Below are positions 27,572 to 35,467 of a stretch of 64,000 bases of DNA, one piece after another (positions within the stretch are counted from its first letter, which is position 1; the number at the start of each line of letters is the position of its first letter). The stretch covers positions 496,001 to 560,000 of the forward strand of contig NZ_QVON01000001.1 of NCBI RefSeq assembly GCF_003426735.1, given 5' to 3'. The position numbers and the translations under genes are program-made. The DNA is from Arenibacter sp. P308M17 (lineage in GTDB: Bacteria; Bacteroidota; Bacteroidia; Flavobacteriales; Flavobacteriaceae). The notes under the pieces are model-generated. The model did not search any database, was not told where the DNA came from, and was given only the letters and a program-made list of their open reading frames with translations.

Positions 27572-27913
27572 CTAGTGTCCTGTCAACCCTACTTTGGCCA
27601 TCCCAAGTCCTGTTCTTTTTCATACCTTAAAATTTTTGTAATTATTCGAAAATAAATTAATTAAAAAATTTAGAACGTATGTAACCGCTTCGCTCTCACA
27701 TTAAACCTGCCTGCCGGCAAGGCAGGAATTTTAAAAATCTCCTTCTGATAGCAATCGGGATATGAAGTAATTTTAAAAATTTATTAATGTTCGTTTCACC
27801 CGGCCTGCGTTAAAAAACAGTTCCGTAGCTTCGGCTATGCAACATTTTTTTGCCTTGCCCAGATAAAAAATAACGGCGACTTAAACGACACAGTAGCATT
27901 GACACGACACTAG
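27572..27913. mobile_element. 342-bp MITE-like element with 15-bp terminal inverted repeats and 5-bp target duplication
   Basis: The left end CTAGTGTCCTGTCAA (27572-27586) and the right end (27899-27913) are inverted copies with one mismatch. Both sides are flanked by GGGTA (27567-27571 and 27914-27918), as expected for a target-site duplication. No transposase is encoded. Inside are a copy of the leader repeat also found before exonuclease III and a core CGTAGCTTCGGCTATG shared with a second element at 34001-34168. It fills most of the 434-bp gap between the sulfatase and serine-hydrolase genes. Confidence 0.72.
27626..27798 (-). repeat. Dispersed leader repeat, copy 2 (inside the MITE-like element)
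   Basis: Read on the minus strand this matches 3889-4065: TGAAACGAACATTAA, an AAAATTACTTCA block, the palindrome CCTGCCTTGCCGGCAGGCAGG, TTTAATGTGAGAGCGAAGCG, and the AT-rich leader ending TAATTACAAAAATT. Copy 2 has an extra block TATCCCGATTGCTATCAG and lacks the CCCGACTAGC insert. After the leader there is only a 23-codon frame (MKKNRTWDGQ). Confidence 0.75.
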
Positions 27914-27937
27914 GGGTAAGAGGAGAGCCATCATATG

Positions 27938-29062
27938 CTATTTACGGGCGGTAGAATCTGTTTTGTTCAGGGTTTCCAATAAGCGAACGCTTAGGTTATC
28001 TATATTTATGCTGTTCTTATGAAAGGCCGTTACATTGGAGAGAATGACTATTCCGGTCCTGTGGGCCATATCAATTATAACATTCGATCTATATCCTCCG
28101 GTGCCACCTCCATGCATCAATTGTTCCCCAACTAGGGTTTTTTTAATGGCCCATCCCAGTCCCATCCCGGCATTATTGGTTTGTAGGCCAAATGTAGGCC
28201 TTCTGGTCAATGCCAATATTTCGTCGGAATCATTGAACTGAGCCTGCGCAAATTTGGATAGGTCGGCTACCGATGATACTATTCCTCCGGCTCCTACCAA
28301 AACGTTCAAATCCCAATTGGGAGTTTCGTTACCATCAGTATCAAGCCCTCTAATCAATTTGTTCTTAATACTGTTTCTATCTGTTGTAGTACTGGCCATT
28401 TCGTACTTTGTGCTTATTTTGGTCTGGAGTAGGTCTTCATAGGAGGTACTGTCTATTTCACTCAAAATAAAACCCAACAATCCTACGCCCAGATTTGAAT
28501 ACTCTGATTTTTCACCTGGATTATGGTTTAGGGTAAGCTCTTGGGTCAAATACTGTTTTAATTTCAGTTCGTCATAATCCTTATAAGGGTTTTGCAGGTC
28601 AACAGAATCAGGAAGCAGGTTGCTGGGAAGCCTTGGAAGCCCCGAGGTGTGATTGGACAACTGTTTAAAGGTTATTTTTACATCGCCCTTTAGGGGCCAA
28701 TCCAAGTAATCGTTGATATGGCCTTCCAGTTCCAGTTGATGGTTTACCACAAGATCTGCCAACAGGGTAGCGGTAAATACCTTGGAAATAGAGCCAATTT
28801 CAAAAACACCATCATGATTGTCAACAGTAAGAATGGTATCGTTTTGCCGTTTAATACCATAAAATTGGGCCGCCCCGTTCTTTATAAGGGCAAAGGACAG
28901 TTGGGTATTGTTGGGGAAATCTTTTGATTCCGCATAAATAATTTTGGATTGGGCTTCCGTAATGCTGCGGGCATCATTTTGTTGACCATTAAAAGCGACT
29001 TTTTCCTGTGTACACCCGCCAATGACCAATAGGGGTAGGATGCATATAAAATAGACCTTCAT
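27938..29062 (-). CDS. Serine-hydrolase lipoprotein (beta-lactamase/esterase class C-like)
   Basis: This 374-residue protein has a lipoprotein signal with cysteine at 17 (LVIGGC). The SxxK nucleophile is S91-I-S-K94, the YxN tyrosine is Y188-S-N190, and the KTG-equivalent is HGGGTGG (317-323). The length and motifs fit the EstB/class C family that includes peptidases, esterases and lactamases. Resistance to beta-lactams cannot be inferred. It is anchored in a membrane facing the periplasm or surface. The promoter side faces the long gap that starts the cassette block. Confidence 0.9.
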   Translation of the reverse strand: MKVYFICILPLLVIGGCTQEKVAFNGQQNDARSITEAQSKIIYAESKDFPNNTQLSFALIKNGAAQFYGIKRQNDTILTVDNHDGVFEIGSISKVFTATLLADLVVNHQLELEGHINDYLDWPLKGDVKITFKQLSNHTSGLPRLPSNLLPDSVDLQNPYKDYDELKLKQYLTQELTLNHNPGEKSEYSNLGVGLLGFILSEIDSTSYEDLLQTKISTKYEMASTTTDRNSIKNKLIRGLDTDGNETPNWDLNVLVGAGGIVSSVADLSKFAQAQFNDSDEILALTRRPTFGLQTNNAGMGLGWAIKKTLVGEQLMHGGGTGGYRSNVIIDMAHRTGIVILSNVTAFHKNSINIDNLSVRLLETLNKTDSTARK

Positions 29063-29204
29063 GGAATAGTTATTAGGTTATTTAAACATTTGGCGGGGGT
29101 AGTGCATGATAATCAAGGGGGATGAAAAGGGAAGGTAAAAAAAATGCTCTTAACTTCCACATATTCAGCACAAAAAGCATCATTAAATAATAGCTGGTGT
29201 TGCT

Positions 29205-29332
29205 ATAAAATAGGTAAATGGCCTCGTAGGCCGTAGTTTAAAGCAAAATTGCACGGCATGGAACGTGGTTTGGACTTGCGTATTGTTCCGTGAAGATTTC
29301 GGTTATTTTGATGCTAATTTATATAGTAACCT
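29205..29332 (+). repeat. ~128-bp direct repeat A (left border of the cassette block)
   Basis: This segment, from TAAAATAGGTAAATG to ATATAGTAACC, recurs in the same orientation at 52363-52490 with roughly 85-90% identity by eye, including CCTCGTAGGCCGTAGTTTAA and GATGCTAATTTATAT. The two copies bracket the 23-kb cassette block. The rest of the 544-bp gap 29063-29606 holds no gene. Its last part (about 29470-29540) is a degenerate copy of the type-beta cassette repeat. Confidence 0.75.
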
Positions 29333-29577
29333 CGCTCGTGCCCGTAAGAGTAAGTAAACCATAGTGCAAAAGAAAACGATAGTTTAAAAATGAGGAGCAA
29401 ATACAAATTCCCTAATCCTACTGAATATACTGGCAAGTGCATTGGTGCAAATTCTGCAAAAGTACAATCCAACTAAAATTATTTGTTACATTGGGCCAAT
29501 GAAATTTAATTACAAGTTACTATATCCGTAGGTTGTGCGTAATTTCACAAAAATTCCTCATTTCAAAATAGAATACT

Positions 29578-29598
29578 TATCTTTGACGTTAGTAACGT
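29578..29598 (+). promoter_or_regulatory. higBA promoter and operator palindrome
   Basis: TATCTTTG (29578-29585) is a perfect -7 box. It is followed immediately by the 13-bp palindrome ACGTTAGTAACGT (29586-29598), which would cover the transcription start. This is a natural HigA operator, 8 bp before the higB ATG. Confidence 0.6.
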
Positions 29599-29606
29599 GA
29601 AAAGAT

Positions 29607-29888
29607 ATGATATTGTCCTTTGGTTCAAAACCGACCGAACAAATTTGGAATGGCATTCGGGTTAAGAAAATGCCGATTGAAGTTCAAAATGTAGGACGAA
29701 GGAAGCTCAGAATGCTGAACAACTCACAGGACATTTCTGATTTAAGGATTCCACCGTTGAACCGATTTGAAAAGCTTAGTGGAAAATTAGGTGATTATTA
29801 TAGCATTCGAATAAACAAACAATGGCGTATAATGTTTTTATGGGACAAAGGAAACGCAAGCGAAGTGGAAATAATAGATTATCCCTAA
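29607..29888 (+). CDS. higB: HigB-family toxin (plasmid maintenance killer protein)
   Basis: This 93-residue RelE-superfamily toxin begins MILSFGSKPTEQIWNG. It has the family stretch VGRRKLRMLNNSQDISDLRIPP, then RFEKLSGKLGDYYSIRINKQWRIMFLW, and ends VEIIDYP. HigB toxins cleave mRNA on the ribosome. In this family the toxin gene precedes the antitoxin gene, as here, with a 4-bp gap. It is the first unit of the cassette block. Confidence 0.93.
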   Translation: MILSFGSKPTEQIWNGIRVKKMPIEVQNVGRRKLRMLNNSQDISDLRIPPLNRFEKLSGKLGDYYSIRINKQWRIMFLWDKGNASEVEIIDYP

Positions 29889-29892
29889 AAAA

Positions 29893-30195
29893 ATGAAAAA
29901 GTTAGCAAATGTACATCCTGGCGAGATTTTGTTTTACGAGTTTCTTGAACCTCTTGAAATTTCGGCCTATCGACTATCAAAAGATTTGAAAATACCTCAA
30001 ACACGAATTTCGGAAATCGTAAAAGGCAATCGCAGAATAACAGCGGACACAGCTTTGCGATTGAGTAAATATTTTGGGAATTCAGCTAAGTTCTGGCTCG
30101 GACTTCAAGATGATTACGATATCGAGGAAGAGAATGAAACAAAGGGGTCGGAATTCAATGAAATTAGGCACTTCGAGAATAAAAACGTTGCCTAA
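29893..30195 (+). CDS. higA: HigA-family antitoxin
   Basis: This 100-residue Xre-type protein starts VHPGEILFYEFLEPLEISAYRLSKDL, the HigA signature. Its helix-turn-helix covers about 21-72 (TRISEIVKGNRRITADTALRLSKYFGNSAKFWLGLQ). It neutralises HigB and represses the operon, probably at the palindrome before higB. It follows higB by 4 bp. The last codons (NKNVA, then TAATAACCAAG) already lie in the repeat that follows the gene. Confidence 0.93.
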   Translation: MKKLANVHPGEILFYEFLEPLEISAYRLSKDLKIPQTRISEIVKGNRRITADTALRLSKYFGNSAKFWLGLQDDYDIEEENETKGSEFNEIRHFENKNVA

Positions 30196-30760
30196 TAACC
30201 AAGCGTTCGTGTGGTCGGTACTGCCCGTCCCGCAAATTTTTCGGGAGCCTAACATGAACGCAGTGTTGACTGAACCGGTCTGGGTCGGTTTGCCTGTATG
30301 GGGATTGATCTGTTTTTCTTGTGGGTTTTTGGGATGGCCTGTTGACCTATGGTGCTGCTTTTTAGTAATACATTCTGCTTTCTACTGTAAATTCCGCTTC
30401 TCGGATCCCATTGACCGTGGTATTTTAATGGTTTTTTCCGAAATCCCTTTGGTAAAAGGCCATAGGCATCCCATTACGCTTTTTGGAAGCTGTTTTTAGG
30501 TATTATTTGTTTTCTTGTCCTACCAATATGCCGGGGGTATTTTGGCTTCGTTTTCCACAAGGGATTATGCCGTCCATGAAGGGTGAAAAGTGGCTTGGAA
30601 CGGAGTTATTTTAGCGCGCCAAAAAGGGGTGGACCTAGCCTATTTTCATATACGGACTAACTATGGACTAACTATGGAGTATCTATGGACTATCTATGGA
30701 GTATCCCCGGACAAGACATTTGGTTTTTAAAATATCTATGCGCTATCAATTACAGAGACC
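30196..30760. repeat. Cassette spacer after higBA with two long repeats and an 11-bp minisatellite
   Basis: No gene is seen in these 565 bp. The start (TAACCAAGCGTTCGTGTGGTCGGTACTGCC) matches the spacer after 48472. About 30297-30475 recurs at 37338-37510 (GGGGATTGATCT, GGTCAGCTGACC-like, GTATTTTAATGG). About 30609-30708 recurs at 42076-42153 and ends in five tandem 11-mers (GGACTAACTAT type, 30654-30708). Confidence 0.65.
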
Positions 30761-31717
30761 TTAATAAAGGGACCGCTCTACTTTGTTTTTTATAGGGGGT
30801 ATGGTTTGGAGATACTCAAATATGGCTCCCGCTTCGGCATCGGTAAGTAGGGGGTAGGGCAGCATAGGGTAGCTAAGGGCCTTTTCCCCTTTTATCTGCC
30901 CATACTTAAGTGTATTCACAAATTCATCCTTGGTCCAATTTCCTATTCCAGTTTCTTTGTCCGGAGTAAGATTTGATGTCAACATTACTCTTCCCTGCAG
31001 ATCCAAGGGTTTGTTGCCCCCTGCAAAATAGCCGACACTGAGTTCAGGATTTAAAAAATCATTGGTTTTAAAGTCGGCCGAATGGCAGGAGAAACAATCC
31101 AGATTCTGTGCCAGATACTTACCCAATTCCACTGTTTGATCTTCCTTGGGTATGGAAATCGTCTCAGTAGGCATTGGTAGGGGCTTAAACGCAACCCTAC
31201 ATAGTAGTTTGGTCAATAAAGAGGGTTCTGATGGGGTATCCGGGGTGGGGTCTGCTTTTACCATAGGATGGTCCGATCTTAAAAATGAAATTATGGCATT
31301 GATATCTTCATCCGCCATATGTGGTAATTTGGCCATGTAGGGAGGACTGTACTGTCCGTCCCTTTTTATTCCGGTTCTAAGTAGGTATACCAGTTCCCCA
31401 TCTGTCCAATCCCCAATGCCATAAGTGTTGTCCTGGGTAATGTTCTGCGAATAAATTTCTCCAAATTCCGGTGGGGCATCCATCATTTTATGCCCGGTAA
31501 GTTTGTTGGTCTGTTGGCTTAAATGGCAACCTGCACATAACATTACCGTCAATTTTTCACCTCTTGCTATAGCCTCGGGGCTACTGTTTACCTTAAAGTC
31601 GATTTTTTGAACTTCATAGGAAGGAATGTCATTGGCACTGATAAAAAGGATCCCAATTCCAACCAATAATAGTATCACTCCTATGCTCACTCCTAGAATT
31701 TTTAATAGTTTTTTCAT
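30761..31717 (-). CDS. Membrane-anchored diheme cytochrome c
   Basis: This 318-residue protein has an N-terminal membrane helix (about 8-27) and two cytochrome c domains. Heme sites are C61-AG-C64-H65 (LCAGCHLS) and C208-FS-C211-H212 (CFSCHSAD). Each domain has a later methionine-rich segment that could provide axial ligands (PPYMAKLPHM; LSYPMLPYP). It should transfer electrons in the periplasm. The partner dehydrogenase or oxidase is not in the window. It stands alone on the minus strand between two repeat-rich gaps. Confidence 0.9.
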   Translation of the reverse strand: MKKLLKILGVSIGVILLLVGIGILFISANDIPSYEVQKIDFKVNSSPEAIARGEKLTVMLCAGCHLSQQTNKLTGHKMMDAPPEFGEIYSQNITQDNTYGIGDWTDGELVYLLRTGIKRDGQYSPPYMAKLPHMADEDINAIISFLRSDHPMVKADPTPDTPSEPSLLTKLLCRVAFKPLPMPTETISIPKEDQTVELGKYLAQNLDCFSCHSADFKTNDFLNPELSVGYFAGGNKPLDLQGRVMLTSNLTPDKETGIGNWTKDEFVNTLKYGQIKGEKALSYPMLPYPLLTDAEAGAIFEYLQTIPPIKNKVERSLY

Positions 31718-32288
31718 CTAAGTAATTTTTAATTAAACAAAAGCGTTTTAAGATTAAATTGGGAGGGGGAAGTTTTATAGTTTCAATCAACTATTTTATT
31801 TGGAATTTTAAGCACACTAAAATGATGTGAAAAACACATGCAGTAGGCTATTCCGTATATGAATATCTTAGTCTTTTCCTATAATTATTGCGTGAAGGGA
31901 TTTAATCATAGGGTGGTTTTTGGATGTTATATTGGCTAATTCGTCAGTTTTGAAAACTCAGCTCACAAAATTAATATTTTTTTTAATATCACATTCAACT
32001 TTCTTAGATTCAATCTTAAAAATATAAGGGAATTGAACAGAATGGATTGATTATTTTAGAATTTACTTTCTTTTGTGTTAAAATTTTAAACAAAAAAAGA
32101 TGATCAGCTATTGCGGGCATCAGTGCTGGCCTAAGTGTTTGCGGTCTGGTAAATTTTCTAAGGCGATGGAGTTGATAAGGACATATGGAATAATGGAAGG
32201 TTGGGACGGGCCATAGCATTGGGCCATTATTTGAAGGGATTGAAGGGAATATATGGCGAAGAAGGGGATTTTTCTTAAAATACATTTT
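31718..32288. other. AT-rich non-coding gap upstream of the cytochrome gene
   Basis: I see no convincing gene in these 571 bp. An 89-codon minus-strand frame (32016-32285) is composed of unlikely residues and has no recognisable features. The stretch should hold the cytochrome promoter, but no clear TAnnTTTG was found. It ends at the sulP remnant. Confidence 0.5.
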
Positions 32289-32510
32289 TCAATTAAATGA
32301 TTTGGCCATTTCCAACGCCTCAGTGATATGCCTAGGGATATATTCTTCGACCAATACCGAAAACATTTCGTTTTTCTAAAAATCTTTTTTGGTCTCTTCG
32401 TTAATTCCGGATAGAATCACTTGTATGCCCTTGGCCCTATATGATTTAATGATCCCTTTTAAGCTTTGACATCCAGTGGCATCAATTAAAGGTACATACC
32501 GCATAACCGG
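32289..32510 (-). pseudogene. SulP-family anion transporter, STAS-domain remnant
   Basis: On the minus strand the frame reads VMRYVPLIDATGCQSLKGII, then RAKGIQVILSGINEETKKDF, an in-frame TAG, then SVLVEEYIPRHITEALEMAKSFN and a stop. This is the C-terminal STAS domain of a sulfate permease. It has an internal stop, and the whole transporter domain is missing. The homology ends at about 32510, exactly where a type-alpha cassette repeat (CACCGCATAGTTCAA) begins. Confidence 0.72.
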
Positions 32511-32580
32511 CACCGCATAGTTCAACTGTGTGGTCATAAGAACTGCGCCCATGGCTTACATGATGTAATCCTATAATCTT
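32511..32580 (+). repeat. Type-alpha cassette repeat
   Basis: CACCGCATAGTTCAA, CTGCGCCCATGGCTTAC and ATCCTATAATCTT match the repeats at 37180-37261, 39946-40020, 43795-43880 and 44665-44740. It follows the sulP remnant. The next gene, the PIN toxin, runs in the opposite direction. Confidence 0.65.
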
Positions 32581-32648
32581 ACAATTTTGCGCATAATTTT
32601 ACGGAAACCTAAATCTATTCATTAATCCCAGTAAATTTTAAGTTATGC

Positions 32649-33212
32649 CTATAATTGTGAATGCAAAAAGTCGGCAGTATCCTTTAATCCTCTATTTCTA
32701 AGTATATCTAAGACTTCGAACTCATCTAAGTCAGGATTTCGTCGATATAGTACCATTTCCTTAAAGGCCTTTATAGCTTCTTCAGGGTTTAAGTCAATAA
32801 TATCTGTCAGGAAGTCATCAGCGGTCTTTGCTGAAAGGCCAAAAGACGATAAATACTCTTTTGGAAAATCTTTTATATTATTGGTAACAATTACGTTTGC
32901 ATTTGTTTTGATTGCTGCGGCGAGTACATGGCAATCATTCTTGTCAGGTAATTCCAGTCCAGTAATCAACCCTGAATAGTTAGATACAAAAGCGTCCGGA
33001 AATGCTAAATTTGCCCTTGCCAAACGTTTTGAAATTTCTTCCTGTGAAACTCCTTTTCTTTTCATTACAGCAGCCCATTCATCAAAAATATGTTCACTCC
33101 ATTTAGGAGTATATAAATCATAATGCGCAAACCAAAACAGTAAATCCCTTATCTCAATTGGATAAATAACATTGGTATCCAAGACACAAATAAAACGAAC
33201 ACTATGTATCAT
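32649..33212 (-). CDS. PIN-domain toxin-like ribonuclease
   Basis: I start at ATG 33212 (MIHSVRFICVLDTNVIYP), giving 187 residues. The open frame continues 12 codons further but inside the upstream gene. PIN acidic residues are visible in VLDTNVIYP, in SEHIFDEW, in LPDKNDCHVLAAA and in VIVTNNIKDFP. PIN toxins cut tRNA, rRNA or mRNA. The start overlaps the end of the HTH partner gene by 11 bp. The C-terminal 50 residues extend beyond the classic VapC length. Confidence 0.88.
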   Translation of the reverse strand: MIHSVRFICVLDTNVIYPIEIRDLLFWFAHYDLYTPKWSEHIFDEWAAVMKRKGVSQEEISKRLARANLAFPDAFVSNYSGLITGLELPDKNDCHVLAAAIKTNANVIVTNNIKDFPKEYLSSFGLSAKTADDFLTDIIDLNPEEAIKAFKEMVLYRRNPDLDEFEVLDILRNRGLKDTADFLHSQL

Positions 33213-33657
33213 ACAACCCGATTTCTTCGTCAGATTGCATAATATCAATAATATGCTTTTTCTGAGCTTCTTTCATTTTTCTTTTATGCTGCATTACATC
33301 CTCAAACTTCACTCTTCGGTGTTTTCCAACCTTTGTGAAATCTATTTTTCCTTCCTCTAAAAGCTTAACAAAATGAGGTCTGGAACAACCCAAAATTTCA
33401 GCTGCCTTTTGAGTTGTAACTTCTGTAGCCATAGGTACCAAAGAAAATGGTTTCCCTTTACTCATTGCTTCCAGAATCTCTCCTAAAAGTTTCAATGCGC
33501 TTAATGGAATTTTAATTCTCTCCTGAGTCTCAGCTATCTCAATTTCCGGATTTTTGGACTTTAATTCCTTAATTACGGAAGAAAGAGCATCATATGATTG
33601 AATTGCAATTTTTTGCTCCTCTTTTGAGGCTTTATTAACGTTATTGTAAGTTTCCAT
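33202..33657 (-). CDS. Excisionase-family HTH antitoxin of the PIN pair
   Basis: This 151-residue protein has an N-terminal coiled region (1-70). A MerR/excisionase-type helix-turn-helix follows, VTTQKAAEILGCSRPHFVKLLEEGKIDFTKVGKHRRVKFEDVMQH (about 80-124). The tail is charged (KRKMKEAQKKHIIDIM). HTH proteins of this kind are common antitoxins of long PIN toxins. The genes overlap by 11 bp and are translationally coupled. Tandem 9-bp repeats upstream may be the operator. Confidence 0.88.
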   Translation of the reverse strand: METYNNVNKASKEEQKIAIQSYDALSSVIKELKSKNPEIEIAETQERIKIPLSALKLLGEILEAMSKGKPFSLVPMATEVTTQKAAEILGCSRPHFVKLLEEGKIDFTKVGKHRRVKFEDVMQHKRKMKEAQKKHIIDIMQSDEEIGLYDT

Positions 33658-33688
33658 TTTGGTTTACCAGTTATATATTTTACAATAA

Positions 33689-33706
33689 TAAACGAAATAA
33701 ACGAAA
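33689..33706. promoter_or_regulatory. Tandem 9-bp direct repeat upstream of the HTH-PIN operon
   Basis: TAAACGAAA occurs twice in tandem (33689-33697 and 33698-33706), 32 bp upstream of the antitoxin start. Tandem sites are typical for excisionase-like DNA binding, so this is a candidate autoregulatory operator. Confidence 0.4.
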
Positions 33707-33769
33707 CAAGCTTACATTTAAAATGTTAAAATTTAAATACATTGTACAACAACTCATTCCTCGCTGGTC

Positions 33770-34000
33770 GGTACTGCCTATCATTAATAAAACTAATTGG
33801 AGCCAAACATAAAGACCGTGTTAATATAATTGGGCCCAGTTTTCCTCTGCTATATGGCCTGCCAATTCATAAAATATCCTGGCGGTCAATGCCCCCTATC
33901 CCGTTTTAAATTGGGCCACTTTAAAGAAAACAAGAAAAAATTTCCCCAGCACAAACCAAAAATCCCTAAATTGGAAGAAATAAAATAGTAATCCCAAGAG
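33770..34000 (+). repeat. Cassette spacer, 5' half
   Basis: This non-coding stretch carries the standard spacer order: GGTCGGTACTGCC, a GGCCTGCCAATTCATAA block, CCCGTTTTAAATTGGGCCAC, AAAACAAGAAAAAAT, and the core AATCCCTAAATTGGAAG (33961-33977). The same order recurs in six other spacers. It is interrupted at 34001 by a MITE-like insertion. Confidence 0.7.
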
Positions 34001-34168
34001 TTAGTGTCCAGTCAAGCCTAAACCTACGGGTAATTTAATTTGTCTCTTGAGCCGCTCCTGTGTTGCAAAAATCCTTACGTAGCTACGGCTATGTGCGTTT
34101 TTTGCGCCTTGACCCAGCTCAAGATCCATCATTCCTTACCCGTCATTTAAACGTTGACTGGACACTTG
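34001..34168. mobile_element. ~165-bp MITE-like element inserted in a cassette spacer
   Basis: AGTGTCCAGTCAA (34003-34015) and its exact complement (34154-34166) form the ends. Imperfect inverted homology continues inward (ACGGGTAA on both sides). The core CGTAGCTACGGCTATG matches the larger element at 27572-27913, and the ends share AGTGTCCnGTCAA. The related spacer at 49640-49665 lacks it and serves as an empty site. No target duplication is evident. Confidence 0.68.
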
Positions 34169-34329
34169 GGTAGTGCAAAACCGAGACCAACACCGTCATT
34201 CCCTCCAGACGCTGTAAAATAGGGATCTTACAAATCCGGCTATAGTAAGCAGCAAAATTTATTTGTTACATTGGGCCTATAAAAGAAATGTAATTAGCAG
34301 TTACTATATCCGTATCTTGGCGGCAAGTA
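34169..34329 (+). repeat. Type-beta cassette repeat, 3' half of spacer
   Basis: CAAAACCGAGACCAACACCG, CCCTCCAGACGCTGTAAAAT and ACATTGGGCCTATAAAAGAA recur at 49664-49824 and, degenerate, at 29470-29540. It ends in CTTGGCGGCAAGTA (34316-34329), which is largely complementary to TACCGGCCGCTAAC at the end of the same unit (36277-36290). Confidence 0.65.
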
Positions 34330-34354
34330 TAGCGACATTCCCAATACAAATATC

Positions 34355-34421
34355 GGACGTTTAAACAAAGTATATTAGGACGTTTAAACAAAGTTATCCG
34401 TTAGAATACTATCTACATTTG
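34355..34421 (+). promoter_or_regulatory. 17-bp direct repeats and -7 box upstream of the SDR gene
   Basis: GGACGTTTAAACAAAGT occurs exactly twice (34355-34371 and 34378-34394), with a period of 23 bp. A perfect -7 box TACATTTG lies at 34414-34421, so the repeats end where the -33 region would be. Paired direct repeats next to the -33 region are the usual binding arrangement of AraC-type activators. The second gene of this unit encodes one. Confidence 0.6.
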
Positions 34422-34442
34422 TCCCAATAAAATAATTAAAAA

Positions 34443-35438
34443 ATGGGACAAAACAATTATAACGGAGCTTTACAGAAACCGATAGGTTCGCGCTTCAACG
34501 GAAAATCAACTTCAACAGAAGTTATCAAAAGCATTGACCTTAAAGGTAAAACCGCCATTGTTACAGGTGGAAACACGGGAATAGGATTGGAAACAGTGAA
34601 AACGCTTGCCATTGCAGGCGCAACGGTAATCGTTCCTGCAAGAGACATTGAAAAAGCAAAAAACAATTTACGGGGAATTGCCAATGTAGAAATAGAGGAA
34701 ATGGACTTATTAAACCCTGCTTCCATTAATACATTTGCTGAAAAGTTTTTGGCTTCGGACAAACCGTTGCATTTGCTGATAAACAATGCTGGCATTATGT
34801 GGGTTCCGATACGCAGAGACAGTCGCGGAATAGAATCACAATTGGCAGTAAATTATTTAGCACAATTCCATCTCTCTGCCAAATTATGGACAGCATTAAA
34901 AAAAGCAAATGGCGCAAGAGTTATTAATGTATCATCGCAAGGACATCAATTTGCCACTTTTAATTTTGAAGACCCAAATTTTGAATATCGGGAATACGAA
35001 ACCTTGCAAGCTTATGGACAATCAAAAACCGCTGTCAATCTGTTTTCTCTTGAATTGGACAACCGGGCAAAAAAGTTTGGTGTAAGAGCATATTCATTAC
35101 ATCCAGGTTCTATTGGCGGTACAGAATTAGCTAGAGAAGCACCTTTGGAATTATTTATAAAAATGGGTTTTTGCAATGGGAAAGGAGATATGTTACCTGA
35201 AGTTGCCGCGTCACTCAAAACAATTCCGCAAGGTGCATCTACAACGATTTGGTGCGCGACAAGTCAGTTGCTAAACAACATTGGCGGTGTGTATTGTGAA
35301 GACAACGACATAGCCGAATTGTACTTAGGACAAGAGTTTTCAGCAGGCATAAAACCCTATTCGGTGGACGAAACTAATGCAAAGCGTTTGTGGGAATTAA
35401 GCGAAAATTTAACCAACATTACTTTTAACGTTGTTTGA
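34443..35438 (+). CDS. Short-chain dehydrogenase/reductase
   Basis: This 331-residue NAD(P)-dependent oxidoreductase shows the cofactor motif TGGNTGIG (about 39-46), LLINNAGI (about 110-117), the catalytic serine in INVSSQGHQ, and YGQSK with the Tyr/Lys pair (about 188-192). It is longer than classic SDRs and resembles retinol-dehydrogenase/WW-oxidoreductase-type members. The substrate is unknown. The AraC gene starts 30 bp downstream, and its product probably activates this promoter. Confidence 0.92.
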   Translation: MGQNNYNGALQKPIGSRFNGKSTSTEVIKSIDLKGKTAIVTGGNTGIGLETVKTLAIAGATVIVPARDIEKAKNNLRGIANVEIEEMDLLNPASINTFAEKFLASDKPLHLLINNAGIMWVPIRRDSRGIESQLAVNYLAQFHLSAKLWTALKKANGARVINVSSQGHQFATFNFEDPNFEYREYETLQAYGQSKTAVNLFSLELDNRAKKFGVRAYSLHPGSIGGTELAREAPLELFIKMGFCNGKGDMLPEVAASLKTIPQGASTTIWCATSQLLNNIGGVYCEDNDIAELYLGQEFSAGIKPYSVDETNAKRLWELSENLTNITFNVV

Positions 35439-35467
35439 TATTTGTAATTTTACATTACACAAGTAAT

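Noticed and set aside
30654-30708. Possible CRISPR array (tandem repeats)
   Set aside because: The 11-mers are directly adjacent without spacers, and no cas genes are present; it is a minisatellite.
32016-32285. 89-codon minus-strand ORF before the sulP remnant
   Set aside because: Residue composition is unlikely (many H, P, C), there is no ribosome-binding context and no recognisable motif.
33841-34000. Gene remnant in the spacer before the SDR unit
   Set aside because: Six-frame reading shows only short frames; the sequence is explained by the repeated spacer blocks.
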